This document shows, in pieces, positions 33,785 through 42,869 of a stretch of 64,000 nucleotides of DNA. The stretch comes from Flagellimonas okinawensis (GTDB lineage: Bacteria; Bacteroidota; Bacteroidia; Flavobacteriales; Flavobacteriaceae), in NCBI RefSeq assembly GCF_029194005.1, contig NZ_JARFVA010000003.1, positions 124,001-188,000 on the forward strand, given 5' to 3'. Each line of letters starts with the position of its first letter. The first letter of the stretch is position 1. A program made the position numbers and the translations under genes. The notes under the pieces were generated by a model. It was not told the DNA's origin. It searched no databases and saw nothing but the letters and a program-made list of their open reading frames with translations.

Positions 33785-33866
33785 TGCGGGTGAAGGGAGT
33801 CGAACCCCCACGCCTTGCGGCACTAGATCCTAAGTCTAGCGTGTCTACCAATTCCACCACACCCGC
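33785..33866 (-). tRNA. tRNA-Leu (anticodon TAG)
   Basis: An 82-base tRNA on the minus strand. The acceptor arms GCGGGTG and CACCCGC pair fully with discriminator A. The D-arm region GGAATTGGTAGACAC, the anticodon stem CTAGA/TCTAG with loop CTTAGGA (anticodon TAG, reading CUN codons), an extended variable arm (TGCCGCAAGGCG) and the T-loop GGTTCGACTCC are as expected for a class II leucine tRNA. The 3' CCA is not encoded. Confidence 0.96.
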
Positions 33867-33963
33867 GAAATGGAGTGCAAATATAAATCAATTTTCCGAT
33901 CTGCAAATACACTCCCTTTAAAAACTTGTTTTTTGTACTTTTAGGCTACTTTTTAAATGATTT

Positions 33964-35352
33964 ATGAAAGACATCAATAATTACATTAATTCGAACAAAG
34001 ACAGATTTATCAACGAATTGATCGACCTCCTTAAAATCCCCTCCATTAGTGCAGACAAGGCTTATGCCAAGGATGTTTTAGAGGCAGCAAAGGCCGTTAA
34101 AAAATCATTGGACGATGCGGGATGCGACAACACGGAGATTTGTGAAACCAAAGGATATCCTGTGGTATATGGTGATAAGATCATAGACCCAAATCTACCA
34201 ACAGTGCTGGTCTATGGCCACTACGATGTACAACCGCCGGACCCAATGGGCCTCTGGACCTCACCTCCTTTTGAGCCTGTGATCAAGAAGACGGAACTTC
34301 ATCCAGATGGGGCCATCTTTGCAAGAGGGGCTTGCGACGACAAAGGCCAGTTTTTTATGCACGTCAAGGCAGTGGAATACATGATCCAAAATGATGAATT
34401 GCCCTGCAACGTCAAGTTTATGATTGAGGGCGAAGAAGAAGTTGGAAGTGACAGTTTGGAAGATTTCCTAATGGAAAATAGTGAAAAACTTAAAAATGAT
34501 ATCATTTTAATTTCCGATACCGGAATGATCGCCAACGACGTTCCATCCATCACTACCGGTCTTCGGGGATTGAGCTATGTGGAAGTGGAAGTTACTGGGG
34601 CCAACCGTGATCTGCACTCGGGAATTTATGGTGGAGCTGCACCGAACCCGATCAATATCCTGGCAAAAATGATTGCCCAGTTACATGATGAGGACAACCA
34701 TATTACCATCCCAGGTTTTTATGATAAGGTTCAAGTAATCCCTGACGATGAACGTGCCGAAATGGCAAAAGCTCCTTTTGATCTAGAGGCCTACAAAAAA
34801 TCATTGGACATTGGTGATGTGCATGGCGAAAAAGGCTATTCCACACCGGAACGATTCGGTATTCGACCCACTTTGGATGTTAACGGAATCTGGGGCGGCT
34901 ACACGGGTGAAGGTGCCAAGACCGTAATCGCCAGTAAGGCATATGCCAAAATATCCATGCGATTGGTCCCTGATCAAGATTGGCATGAGATTACCGATCT
35001 TTTCACCAAGTATTTTGAATCTCTGGCTCCAAAAAGTGCCAAGGTAAAAGTTACTCCACACCATGGCGGACAAGCTTATGTGACCCCAATAGATAGCGAT
35101 GGATATCAAGCCGCTTCGAAAGCTATGGAAACCACCTTTGGAAAAACACCTGTACCACAACGCACTGGTGGAAGTATTCCGATTGTTGCCCTGTTCGAAA
35201 ATGTTTTCGACAGTAAAACCATATTATTGGGCTTTGGATTGGATAGCGATGCCATCCATTCCCCCAACGAACATTTTGGTGTGTGGAACTTTTTAAAGGG
35301 TATTGAGACCATACCCTATTTCTACAAATATTATACGGAGATGAAGGCCTAA
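33964..35352 (+). CDS. M20 family dipeptidase
   Basis: A 462-residue zinc aminopeptidase of the M20 (CNDP/PepV-like) family that releases amino acids from dipeptides in the cytoplasm. Metal ligands are visible in YGHYDVQPPD (His and Asp), ARGACDDKGQ (bridging Asp) and EGEEEVGS (catalytic and ligand Glu), with further parts DTGMIAND and a C-terminal His in DAIHSPNEHFG. The lid domain covers about 200-350. No signal peptide is present. It starts downstream of the divergent tRNA and overlaps the convergent phnA gene by 4 bp. Confidence 0.93.
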   Translation: MKDINNYINSNKDRFINELIDLLKIPSISADKAYAKDVLEAAKAVKKSLDDAGCDNTEICETKGYPVVYGDKIIDPNLPTVLVYGHYDVQPPDPMGLWTSPPFEPVIKKTELHPDGAIFARGACDDKGQFFMHVKAVEYMIQNDELPCNVKFMIEGEEEVGSDSLEDFLMENSEKLKNDIILISDTGMIANDVPSITTGLRGLSYVEVEVTGANRDLHSGIYGGAAPNPINILAKMIAQLHDEDNHITIPGFYDKVQVIPDDERAEMAKAPFDLEAYKKSLDIGDVHGEKGYSTPERFGIRPTLDVNGIWGGYTGEGAKTVIASKAYAKISMRLVPDQDWHEITDLFTKYFESLAPKSAKVKVTPHHGGQAYVTPIDSDGYQAASKAMETTFGKTPVPQRTGGSIPIVALFENVFDSKTILLGFGLDSDAIHSPNEHFGVWNFLKGIETIPYFYKYYTEMKA

Positions 35353-35927
35353 AGCTTTTTTACGTACTTGGTAATGATCACAATTTGTTGACCATCTACC
35401 TTGCCTTCAATATATTCTGCATTCTCGTGATCCAGGGAAATCCGTCTAACGGCGGTTCCCTGTTTTGCGACCATGCTTGAACCTTTAACTTTTAGGTCCT
35501 TTACCAAAACTACGCTATCCCCATTTTCCAAAATAGCGCCGTTCACATCCCTATGGATGATTTTTTCACTTTCTTCTTGACCCTCACCAGTTGCTTTGGC
35601 CCATTCCAAAGTTTCATCTTCCAAATACATCATACCCAAAAGATCCTGGGGCCACCCTTCAGTTTTTAGCCTATTGAGCATGCGCCATGCCACGACTTTT
35701 ACAGCATCGTGTTCGCTCCACATACTATCATTAAGACATCTCCAATGGTTTGGGTCCGTATTATCGGGATTCTCGATTTGATTAAGACAGGTTGCACAAC
35801 CTAACAAACTACCGTCCAACCCACCTGTGGAAACTGGTGGAACTTCGTACACCTGTAAATTATCCGCCGATCCGCACAATTCGCAGACATTACCACTTCG
35901 TTCCTTTAAATCTTCCAGTAATCCCAT
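35349..35927 (-). CDS. PhnA domain-containing protein (YjdM-like)
   Basis: A 192-residue protein with an N-terminal zinc ribbon (CELCGS and, 26 residues further on, CATC) followed by a middle linker and the C-terminal PhnA domain (about 125-192) with DVNGAILENGDSVVLVKDL and VKGSSMVAKQGTAVRRI. Despite its historical name, the family is not required for phosphonate breakdown and its role is unknown. The middle segment, about 70 residues with SMWSEHDAVKVVAWRMLNRL, makes it longer than E. coli YjdM (about 110 residues). It is monocistronic. Confidence 0.9.
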   Translation of the reverse strand: MGLLEDLKERSGNVCELCGSADNLQVYEVPPVSTGGLDGSLLGCATCLNQIENPDNTDPNHWRCLNDSMWSEHDAVKVVAWRMLNRLKTEGWPQDLLGMMYLEDETLEWAKATGEGQEESEKIIHRDVNGAILENGDSVVLVKDLKVKGSSMVAKQGTAVRRISLDHENAEYIEGKVDGQQIVIITKYVKKL

Positions 35928-35996
35928 AATATTCTATTTGACGGCAAACTTAACATTTTTAGGAAATCATCTGAGTTCCCTGCCGTGATAAATTCA

Positions 35997-36040
35997 TTCT
36001 ACATTTGTAGAATTATAATTTTTATTCTATGTTTGTAGAA
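35997..36040. promoter_or_regulatory. Two BlaI-type operator dyads with overlapping -7 boxes
   Basis: Operator 1 is TTCTACATTTGTAGAA (35997-36012) and operator 2 is TTCTATGTTTGTAGAA (36025-36040), with centres 28 bp apart. Each contains a -7 element: TACATTTG (36000-36007) and TATGTTTG (36028-36035), both full TAnnTTTG matches. A bound BlaI dimer would therefore cover the promoter, giving autorepression of blaI and the M56 gene. Confidence 0.85.
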
Positions 36041-36061
36041 CACAATTAAAAAACAAGGTAC

Positions 36062-36427
36062 ATGCAATTGTCAAAATCGGAAGAAGAATTAATGAACATT
36101 GTCTGGAAGCTAAAAAAGGCTTTTATGAAAGATTTGTTGGATGCCTACCCCGAACCAAAACCAGCGACCACTACTGTGGCAACATTGCTTAAACGCATGA
36201 CGGACAAAGGTTTTGTGGCATATAACAGCATTGGCAGAAGCAGGGAGTACTATCCTTTGGTGAAGAAGAAGGATTACTTTTCCAAGCATGTAAATGGACT
36301 TATCAAAAACTTTTTTAATGATAGTGCCAGTCAGTTTGCCTCCTTTTTTACACAAGAAACAAACTTGAGCAAATCAGAATTGGAGGAGTTGAAAAAATTG
36401 ATAGACAACGAAATCAAAAAGAAATAA
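36062..36427 (+). CDS. BlaI/MecI/CopY family repressor
   Basis: A 121-residue winged-helix repressor. The N-terminus MQLSKSEEELMNIVWKL is the classic BlaI opening; PEPKPATTTVATLLKRMTDKGFV is the DNA-reading region, and SRSREYYPLV-type wing residues follow (GRSREYYPLVKKKDY). The C-terminal helices (about 80-121) dimerise and in the family carry the protease cleavage site. It lies 2 bp before the M56 peptidase gene, the usual sensor-protease partner, and 21 bp after two operator dyads. In the classical system, sensing by the membrane protease leads to repressor cleavage. Confidence 0.95.
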   Translation: MQLSKSEEELMNIVWKLKKAFMKDLLDAYPEPKPATTTVATLLKRMTDKGFVAYNSIGRSREYYPLVKKKDYFSKHVNGLIKNFFNDSASQFASFFTQETNLSKSELEELKKLIDNEIKKK

Positions 36428-36429
36428 TT

Positions 36430-38151
36430 ATGCTCCCTTTCATTCTCAAATCAACGGCCTGTCTGGCCATTTTCCTTGTTTTTTACAAATTGGTGCTGGA
36501 AAATGAAAGCGTGCACCACTTTAAACGATTTTATCTTTTGGGGGCCTTTTTGGCCGCCATCATAATCCCCAATTTGGTTTTTGTGGAGTATGTAGAGGCC
36601 ACCCAAAGTGCTACCATTCTAAATTCTGTTAAAGACATAAATGACTCTCCTGGGGCAATGGTTGAAGTAACCCATACAGAATGGAATGATATTTTATGGG
36701 GGATCTATGCGCTCGGCGTGGTTGTATTTGCCATCCGGTTCTTTAAAAATCTGGGGCAAATTGGGTATCGCATCCGCAAAAACCCAAAGCTTAAGCAGCA
36801 ATCGACCACTAGGGTATTAATGGGACAGCCCATTCCGCCTCATACGTTTTTTAGCTATATCTTTTTGAACAAAAGACACTATGAGGATTGTACTATTCCT
36901 GAAGAAGTGCTGCTCCATGAAGAAACCCATGCCAAACAAAAACACAGTTTGGACATTCTATTGATTGAACTGGCACAAGTCATATTTTGGTTCAATCCAC
37001 TCATTTACCTTTTAAAGAACAGTATCAAATTAAATCATGAGTTTTTGGCTGACCAAGCCGTAGTAAATAAAAGCCAAGATCGTGTCCATTATCAAAACAC
37101 CCTATTATCGTATTTATCACACGATAGTTTTGAAACATATCAGTCGACCGGCATAGCAAATGCCATTAATTATTCATCAATCAAAAAACGTTTTACAGTC
37201 ATGAAAACAAACACATCAAAAAAAGCATTTATCCTAAAGAGCTTTTTGCTTTTACCAATAACAGCCTTGTTACTGTTTGGATTTAGCGAACGACATCAAA
37301 TTGAAATGGAAACCTCTGTAGACCATATCATCAATATGGAGCTGCTCGATAACAATAGAGTAAAATTGAACGATGGAATTTTTCATTTTAGTGAGATTGC
37401 AAAAACTATAAACCAACACTATTTGCCAAATTTTGATTCAAACGCCATCAAAGTTAAAATCAGTGCCCGTGGACCAGTGCATTACAACACCTTGACAGAT
37501 TTATCCCAAGTAATTAGAACAACAGGAATTGATTTGATCGAAGTAATGGCAGAAGAGGTAATTATGGAAGAAGATCAGTTCAAAAACAATGTTTCGGTCA
37601 GCCCTGGGACGACCCTCTTAAACACTGATAAAATGACCTTGGTAGACAATGGAGCTCTGCCGGAACAACAAAGCGCTACTAGAGAGGAAATGAAGGAGTA
37701 CAATGCTCTGGCGAAAAAGTACAATAAAATGGATTCTGACCACATGATCATTAAAAAGAGTGAGGTGATGCGATTGAAGGTCATTTATGGGAAAATGTCC
37801 GAAAAACAGCGTGCAGATGCGGAACCATTTCCAAACTTTCCACCACCGCCACCGGCACCAGGTTCACCAGAAGCACCCAAGTCACCAATGGACACTAAAG
37901 AGATCATTGAAATAGAACCGAACAATCCCCCATTGCCCCCAGCTCCTCCCAGCCCTCCAAAGCCTATTGAGCACATTAAAAAAATGGTGGCAAAAGGAGC
38001 AAGTTTCACCTTAAACGGAAAAGAAATATCAGGTAAAAAAGCCATTGAAGTGGTTCAAAAAAATCAACATATAAATATTGATGCCAGGGAGGCCAATGGA
38101 ACCGAACCCATTGTAAAACTATCCACCGAACCCATTGTCATCGAAAATTAA
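36430..38151 (+). CDS. M56 family membrane metallopeptidase (BlaR1-like)
   Basis: A 573-residue membrane protein. N-terminal helices (about 1-20, 34-52 and 88-105) flank a cytoplasmic zinc protease with HEETH at 163-167 and a downstream helix; a further span (SFLLLPITALLLFGF) is at about 270-290. The periplasmic part (about 290-573) replaces the penicillin-binding domain of BlaR1. It has a mixed alpha/beta stretch with NNRVKLNDGIFHF and a proline-rich region (FPPPPPAPGSPEAPKSP and PPLPPAPPSPPKP), so beta-lactam is not the likely signal. It is the partner of the adjacent BlaI. What it senses is unknown; a cell-envelope cue is the natural guess. Confidence 0.88.
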   Translation: MLPFILKSTACLAIFLVFYKLVLENESVHHFKRFYLLGAFLAAIIIPNLVFVEYVEATQSATILNSVKDINDSPGAMVEVTHTEWNDILWGIYALGVVVFAIRFFKNLGQIGYRIRKNPKLKQQSTTRVLMGQPIPPHTFFSYIFLNKRHYEDCTIPEEVLLHEETHAKQKHSLDILLIELAQVIFWFNPLIYLLKNSIKLNHEFLADQAVVNKSQDRVHYQNTLLSYLSHDSFETYQSTGIANAINYSSIKKRFTVMKTNTSKKAFILKSFLLLPITALLLFGFSERHQIEMETSVDHIINMELLDNNRVKLNDGIFHFSEIAKTINQHYLPNFDSNAIKVKISARGPVHYNTLTDLSQVIRTTGIDLIEVMAEEVIMEEDQFKNNVSVSPGTTLLNTDKMTLVDNGALPEQQSATREEMKEYNALAKKYNKMDSDHMIIKKSEVMRLKVIYGKMSEKQRADAEPFPNFPPPPPAPGSPEAPKSPMDTKEIIEIEPNNPPLPPAPPSPPKPIEHIKKMVAKGASFTLNGKEISGKKAIEVVQKNQHINIDAREANGTEPIVKLSTEPIVIEN

Positions 38152-38174
38152 GCTTCTGTGACTTAAAAATTGTT

Positions 38175-38198
38175 AAAAGCCCCAATTTCGGGGCTTTT
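38175..38198. terminator. Rho-independent terminator
   Basis: The arms AAAAGCCCC (38175-38183) and GGGGCTTTT (38190-38198) with a 6-base loop end the blaI-M56 transcript. Confidence 0.92.
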
Positions 38199-38257
38199 TA
38201 TGTAACAAATCACCCAAAATCACGTTCTAATACCCTATCAATCAAAGAGAACACCTT

Positions 38258-39358
38258 ATGTTATTACGCTTTTTTATTTTCTGCTCAGGAGCGGACACCC
38301 AGATTTTAGAAACTTGTTCCAACGGAGAGCGCAACAAATATGCTGGTATCGGCGCCACGGTTTTTTTTACGGCAGTAATGGCTTTTATTGCCTCTGGTTA
38401 TGCCCTTTACACGGTTTTTGACAATATTTATACATCAATCTTTTTTGGTCTGATTTGGGGTCTACTCATTTTCAACTTGGACCGATACATCGTCTCAACC
38501 ATTAAAAAACGAGATAATTTTAAAGGGGAACTGTTACAAGCCGCACCCAGGATTGTATTGGCATTGATAATCGCCGTGGTCATTTCCAAACCATTGGAAA
38601 TGAAGATCTTCGAAAAAGAAATCAATCAGGTATTGTTGGAAGAGAAAAATGCCATGACCCTGAACAACAAAGAACAATTGGCACTCCAATACACTCCAAA
38701 AATAGAGGACCTCAACCAGAACATCAGCAACCTAAAAGGTGAGATTGCGTCCAAAGAGGCTGAGACCAATGCACTGTACGATACCTACATTTCCGAAGCA
38801 GAAGGTACAGCTGGGACAGGTTTATTGGGCAAAGGGCCCGTGTATCAGGAAAAACGTGATAAACATGATGCAGCACTCGCGGAACTCAATGCCCTAAAAG
38901 AAACCAATGGTGACAAAATTGCGAATATTGAAGCTGAAATTGCTGCTTTGCAATCGGATTACGACACCGCAGTTGCCGGTTCCCAACCCATTATTGATGG
39001 TTTCGATGGTCTCATGGCTCGTATCGATGCTTTAGGTAAATTACCTTGGTTTCCATCCTTTTTTATCTTTTTATTGTTCCTTGCCATAGAGACAGCCCCG
39101 ATAATTGCCAAATTATTGGCACCCAAAGGCGAGTACGACTACAAATTTGAAGAACAGGAAAGTGTTGTTGCCACATGGGTGACCCAAAAAGTAGAGCAAC
39201 GCAAATTGTTGTTGGCCACCGATGGGGAACTCAATCAACAGATTTATGCCGACATCAAAAGTGAGGAAGAACTATACCGTTACAAAAAAGAGAAAGCCGA
39301 GGAATTGCTTCGCTTACAGGCAGACTCTTTTCATAATGTACAGGTAAAAGGTCTTTAA
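38258..39358 (+). CDS. DUF4407 domain-containing membrane protein
   Basis: A 366-residue protein with four hydrophobic segments: two near residues 30-75 (TVFFTAVMAFIASGYALY and SIFFGLIWGLLIF), one at about 90-112 and one at about 265-285 (FFIFLLFLAIETAPIIAKL). Between the third and fourth lies a long coiled coil (about 115-255, with many Glu, Leu, Asn and Lys heptads) that would be periplasmic or cytoplasmic depending on topology. The FNLDRYIVSTIKK motif after the second segment is characteristic of DUF4407. No function is established for the family. It overlaps the convergent MutS-like gene by 4 bp. Confidence 0.88.
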   Translation: MLLRFFIFCSGADTQILETCSNGERNKYAGIGATVFFTAVMAFIASGYALYTVFDNIYTSIFFGLIWGLLIFNLDRYIVSTIKKRDNFKGELLQAAPRIVLALIIAVVISKPLEMKIFEKEINQVLLEEKNAMTLNNKEQLALQYTPKIEDLNQNISNLKGEIASKEAETNALYDTYISEAEGTAGTGLLGKGPVYQEKRDKHDAALAELNALKETNGDKIANIEAEIAALQSDYDTAVAGSQPIIDGFDGLMARIDALGKLPWFPSFFIFLLFLAIETAPIIAKLLAPKGEYDYKFEEQESVVATWVTQKVEQRKLLLATDGELNQQIYADIKSEEELYRYKKEKAEELLRLQADSFHNVQVKGL

Positions 39359-41124
39359 TCCACAATACCCATATTTTTTAACAGGAATGATGCATTCATG
39401 TTTTGGCAGACCCCTTCTTTGAACTTATAATCGAAGAAGAGCTCCCCATTCACTATTTGTGCATCAAAATAACGGTTTTCCACCTCGGGAAGTTCATCAG
39501 CCAAGGTGCACAGGCTTAAATCATGCGTGGCCACCATTCCCGTAGAGCCATTTTTAACCAAACGTTCTACAAACTTTTTGGAGCCCTCGGCCTTGTCCAC
39601 GCTATTGGTACCCTTCAGGATTTCATCCAGAATTACAAAACAATTGTCGTTTTCCAATTCTTCAACAATATATTTTAAGCGTTTTAGCTCTGCATAAAAA
39701 TAAGAAGTTTCGTCCGCTAAAGAATCGGAAGACCTCATACTAGTGAGCAAACGGACAGGACTGTATTGTACTTCTTTTCCTTTAACGGGCAAGCCTAAAT
39801 TTGCCATCACTATCTGTAACCCAACAGCCCTTAGAAAGGTACTTTTACCGGCCATATTGGCTCCAGTAACAATACAAAAACGTCCCTTTTGTATTTCAAA
39901 ATCATTCAAAACGTTCTTATCCGGGTCTACCAATGGATGACCGACTTCATTAGCTTTCAAAACCATTTTGTCACCCACCAAAGTCGGATAGGTGTGATCG
40001 GGGTGATTAAAGGCATATGTACCCAAACTGATATAGGCATCGAACTGGGCAATGGCAGCAAACCAATCTTCCACCTCATCCCCATATGTTCCGATCCATG
40101 ATTCGACCCTATGGGCATAATAAAGACTATACAATCCAAACCCTTGCGCAAACATGGAGATAATAAGATTGAACTGTTGTTCCAGCATGGACATATCCCG
40201 GGCAAACCGCTTCAATATTTTGGAAGTGGGCTCACCTTGAATGATCAATTTGTTTTGAAGCTCCTTTAACAGTTCAGAGGAAAAGGTCCGACCTTCCAAT
40301 TCGGAGATCAATCGCTGATGTTGTTGAATCGTGTCCTGTGCCTCGGAAACCTTCATGGTAAAACCAATAATTTTCTTGGCATAAAGGCCAACAATCCCTA
40401 CTCCTATGAAGTACCAAAACAGAACCAAACTTTCGGGCACCCATCCAGAAAAAGCAAGAAAAATGAACGCTATGGATAGTAGTGTAAAAATCAGAGGTAC
40501 CATACCGGCCCATTTAGGGGTGAATATTTTGTGGTTTTTCATCCAGTCGGAGACTACTTTTGGAGTTACTTTGGGTTGGGTTTCCCCTGCCAATGCAGAA
40601 AAGTGTTGCCTCCACTCAGGTAATTTGGACAGTTCTTGGATTGCTTCTTGTTTTTTGGCTATTTCCTTTGGGTTTCCAGCCAACAATAGACCTGAGAACA
40701 CTTCCCTTCCCTGCATCAGTACAGTACGGTTGACATATTGATAAAAGGAGCCACGACCAAATAGATCTAAATCCTGCGCATAGGGGTGCTCGGGCTGTAA
40801 AAATTCCTTCCCATCCGGCAGATGTTGAAATTTACGGTCCATCACCTCCAACTCCTTTGTATTGATCTCGACTAGTCTTTGTAGATATTCCTTATGGCGC
40901 TTTACAATACTGAATCGGGTAACCAAGAATAAAAACAGAATTATACCCAGTGGCAACAACACATAAAGCAATGTACTGCCCCAAAGAAAATACATCCCAA
41001 GTGCCAATCCCGCAAATACAGCTAACCGCATGGTGGCTAAAAATCCCAATTTACCTTTTACCTGCTGAAGTTCCTGTTGATGTTTGTCTTTTTGGGACAA
41101 ATAAAATTTCCTTAACTCCTCCAT
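39355..41124 (-). CDS. Membrane-anchored MutS family ATPase
   Basis: A 589-residue protein whose C-terminal third is a MutS-type ATPase: Walker A GANMAGKSTFLRA, then SSDSLADETSYFYAEL, Walker B VILDEILKGTNS and ATHDLSL. The clamp and lever helices (about 240-400) precede it, but the mismatch-reading domain I of true MutS is missing. The N-terminal third contains hydrophobic pairs at about 27-70 (MRLAVFAGLALGMYFLWG and YVLLPLGIILFLFLV) and 205-255 (VPLIFTLLSIAFIFLAF), predicting four membrane helices. It is therefore not a standard mismatch repair protein. The role is unknown; a branched DNA or non-DNA function at the membrane is possible. Confidence 0.88.
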   Translation of the reverse strand: MEELRKFYLSQKDKHQQELQQVKGKLGFLATMRLAVFAGLALGMYFLWGSTLLYVLLPLGIILFLFLVTRFSIVKRHKEYLQRLVEINTKELEVMDRKFQHLPDGKEFLQPEHPYAQDLDLFGRGSFYQYVNRTVLMQGREVFSGLLLAGNPKEIAKKQEAIQELSKLPEWRQHFSALAGETQPKVTPKVVSDWMKNHKIFTPKWAGMVPLIFTLLSIAFIFLAFSGWVPESLVLFWYFIGVGIVGLYAKKIIGFTMKVSEAQDTIQQHQRLISELEGRTFSSELLKELQNKLIIQGEPTSKILKRFARDMSMLEQQFNLIISMFAQGFGLYSLYYAHRVESWIGTYGDEVEDWFAAIAQFDAYISLGTYAFNHPDHTYPTLVGDKMVLKANEVGHPLVDPDKNVLNDFEIQKGRFCIVTGANMAGKSTFLRAVGLQIVMANLGLPVKGKEVQYSPVRLLTSMRSSDSLADETSYFYAELKRLKYIVEELENDNCFVILDEILKGTNSVDKAEGSKKFVERLVKNGSTGMVATHDLSLCTLADELPEVENRYFDAQIVNGELFFDYKFKEGVCQNMNASFLLKNMGIVD

Positions 41125-41130
41125 TAAATA

Positions 41131-41490
41131 TCAGCCTAAATTTTTTAGTTCCTGTTGCAGCTTTTTGGTTAGACTTGCCACAACCAATTCGTAAGAGTGA
41201 TCTAAAAGTTCCTTTATAAGATATGCTGGTAATTGCCCTATAAAAAGTGTGTTCCAATGTGTTTTGCTCATGTGATAACCTGGGGTGATCACACCATCAA
41301 ACTCTTCACGGAGCGCTACAGCACGTTCCGGTTCACATTTAAGATTGCACTGGGCAGGGAGTCGCTCCAGGGGCACCAAGGCAAACATTTTGCCCATTAC
41401 CTTGAACACCAAAGTATTTACATCAAAAGGAAATTCTTCGGTAACCCCCTTCTTGGATATACAAAGATCTCTTAGTTCCTCTACATTCAT
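41131..41490 (-). CDS. MmcQ/YjbR family protein
   Basis: A 119-residue protein of the MmcQ/YjbR fold (double-wing DNA-binding-like), recognisable from MNVEELRDLCISKKGVTEEFPFD in its N-terminal part, VFKVMGKMFALV and HWNTLFIGQLP. I place the start at the ATG at 41490, which overlaps the preceding stop as ATGA; a longer frame reaching 41532 would run into the upstream gene. The family has no settled function. It is the last gene of a run of small genes (from 43619 downward). Confidence 0.88.
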   Translation of the reverse strand: MNVEELRDLCISKKGVTEEFPFDVNTLVFKVMGKMFALVPLERLPAQCNLKCEPERAVALREEFDGVITPGYHMSKTHWNTLFIGQLPAYLIKELLDHSYELVVASLTKKLQQELKNLG

Positions 41491-41888
41491 TGCTGGATTC
41501 CCTGAGAGTCGTAAACGATCACCTTTTCCCAAAGATCTTCACATTCTTCGATAAACACAAGGTGAGGTGGTTCATCTTGGTAAGCGGCCTGATCTTCTGC
41601 CGATTCAAAAGTGAGAATCAAGGAGTAGGTAAAGCTGTCATCCACCACATCGCGAATGGCCTTTGGCGGTTTGCCAATAAATTTGGTCTTGGCATATTGG
41701 GAATTGTCCAAGAATTTGGTCAACGATTTTTCAAAAGTCTGCCTGGCTTCATAACTGTCCGGCTCTTTGAACCAGAAATAGACCACATGGGCAAATGTAT
41801 GGTCGAAATTATTGGTTTCGTTTTTTATCTGCACACATCCACTGGCAAATACGCCCATCAATAGCAGGGTAATAATTTTTGCTCTCAT
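41487..41888 (-). CDS. Dabb-domain lipoprotein
   Basis: A 133-residue protein with a lipoprotein signal (MRAKIITLLLMGVFASGC, Cys18 lipidated) and a stress-responsive alpha/beta barrel (Dabb) domain: FAHVVYFWFKEPDSYEARQ at the start, then GKPPKAIRDVVDDSFTYSLILTF. Dabb proteins form dimeric barrels and are mostly cytoplasmic; an exported lipidated copy is common in Bacteroidetes but of unknown role. It is translationally coupled to the MmcQ gene (ATGA overlap) and begins 2 bp after DUF4230. Confidence 0.85.
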   Translation of the reverse strand: MRAKIITLLLMGVFASGCVQIKNETNNFDHTFAHVVYFWFKEPDSYEARQTFEKSLTKFLDNSQYAKTKFIGKPPKAIRDVVDDSFTYSLILTFESAEDQAAYQDEPPHLVFIEECEDLWEKVIVYDSQGIQQ

Positions 41889-41890
41889 AA

Positions 41891-42514
41891 CTACGCTTCT
41901 ATAAATTGTTTTTCCCTATTAGATATTTCCAGGGCGGAATAATCAAGCTTCCAACCAATGGTCTCCACTATTTTTTCAACGATAAGTACAGCCTCCAAAG
42001 CTTCCTTTCGTGCAGTCTCCATTAATCCGCTTTCCGGTATTTTTTGTATGATATGCTCTTTTGCCTCCTGATTTAGATTGGTCAGATCTGTTGGTGAAAA
42101 GCTATTGAATATGCCATTTTTTATGTCGTAAAATTGAAGGTCGGGCTCAATGGACAACACTTCTGGTTCCGGAAAATTATTAAGTATGATTTTCTTTTTA
42201 TCGTTATCGGCACGCATATCCAATTTGTTCAGGTCGTATCCTATATGCGCTTTGGCCTTTATAACGATCAAGGCTTTCTTCTTGCTTCTAAAGAGGCTCA
42301 TAAAACTGTCCTTGGTATTTTCGTAATGATATATTTCAGCAAAATCCCCTTCAACGGAAACCAATTTACACACACTTCGAATCTTGTTCAGGATAACGGT
42401 AGATTGTTCTTCGGTAATTTCCTTGCTCCTTTTTTTCCGGAACAGGGAATACGCCCAATACATGAGAATTGCTCCCAATACCAAACCGAGGATAGTGTCA
42501 AATACTTCTCCCAT
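41891..42514 (-). CDS. DUF4230 domain-containing protein
   Basis: A 207-residue protein with one N-terminal membrane span (ILGLVLGAILMYWAYSLF) and an extracytoplasmic or cytoplasmic DUF4230 domain starting near NKIRSVCKLVSVEGDFAEIYHY and including AHIGYDLNKLDMRADNDKK and ILNNFPEPEVLS. Function unknown; the fold is widespread in Bacteroidetes and Firmicutes. It starts 1 bp from DUF4260 and ends 2 bp before the Dabb gene, so all are probably co-transcribed. Confidence 0.87.
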   Translation of the reverse strand: MGEVFDTILGLVLGAILMYWAYSLFRKKRSKEITEEQSTVILNKIRSVCKLVSVEGDFAEIYHYENTKDSFMSLFRSKKKALIVIKAKAHIGYDLNKLDMRADNDKKKIILNNFPEPEVLSIEPDLQFYDIKNGIFNSFSPTDLTNLNQEAKEHIIQKIPESGLMETARKEALEAVLIVEKIVETIGWKLDYSALEISNREKQFIEA

Positions 42515-42515
42515 A

Positions 42516-42866
42516 TTACTTGCCTATTTCTCCCAAATGGGTAAACTTAAATCCTTTCTCATATTTTAGTCCATAACCCAGCATACGATCGAGTGCCGAA
42601 TGTGAAAACAAAATCACTCCGATAAGTTGGCACAAAGGCAGGGCATAGTATAGACCAAACAGATACACTAGTATCGCCACTCCCTTGTGATGAAACAAAT
42701 TGTAGGACAAGGCTCCCGCCCTATTTCCAAAAAGATACCCTACCATACCTATATCCGGGGTCAATATCAACACTAAAAACCACCACCAGGTGTAATCCAA
42801 CAAATTGAACAGATAAATGCCCAATACGAACATCATCAACTCCTCCAATTTAAGTACTGTTTTCAT
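42516..42866 (-). CDS. DUF4260 family membrane protein
   Basis: A 116-residue inner-membrane protein with three to four hydrophobic segments. The stretches TPDIGMVGYLFGNRAGA and YNLFHHKG, then HSALDRMLGYGLKY and FKFTHLGEIGK at the C-terminus, are diagnostic of DUF4260. His residues in membrane-proximal loops are conserved in the family. The function is unknown. It lies 3 bp after the cyclase gene. Confidence 0.9.
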   Translation of the reverse strand: MKTVLKLEELMMFVLGIYLFNLLDYTWWWFLVLILTPDIGMVGYLFGNRAGALSYNLFHHKGVAILVYLFGLYYALPLCQLIGVILFSHSALDRMLGYGLKYEKGFKFTHLGEIGK

Positions 42867-42869
42867 CTA

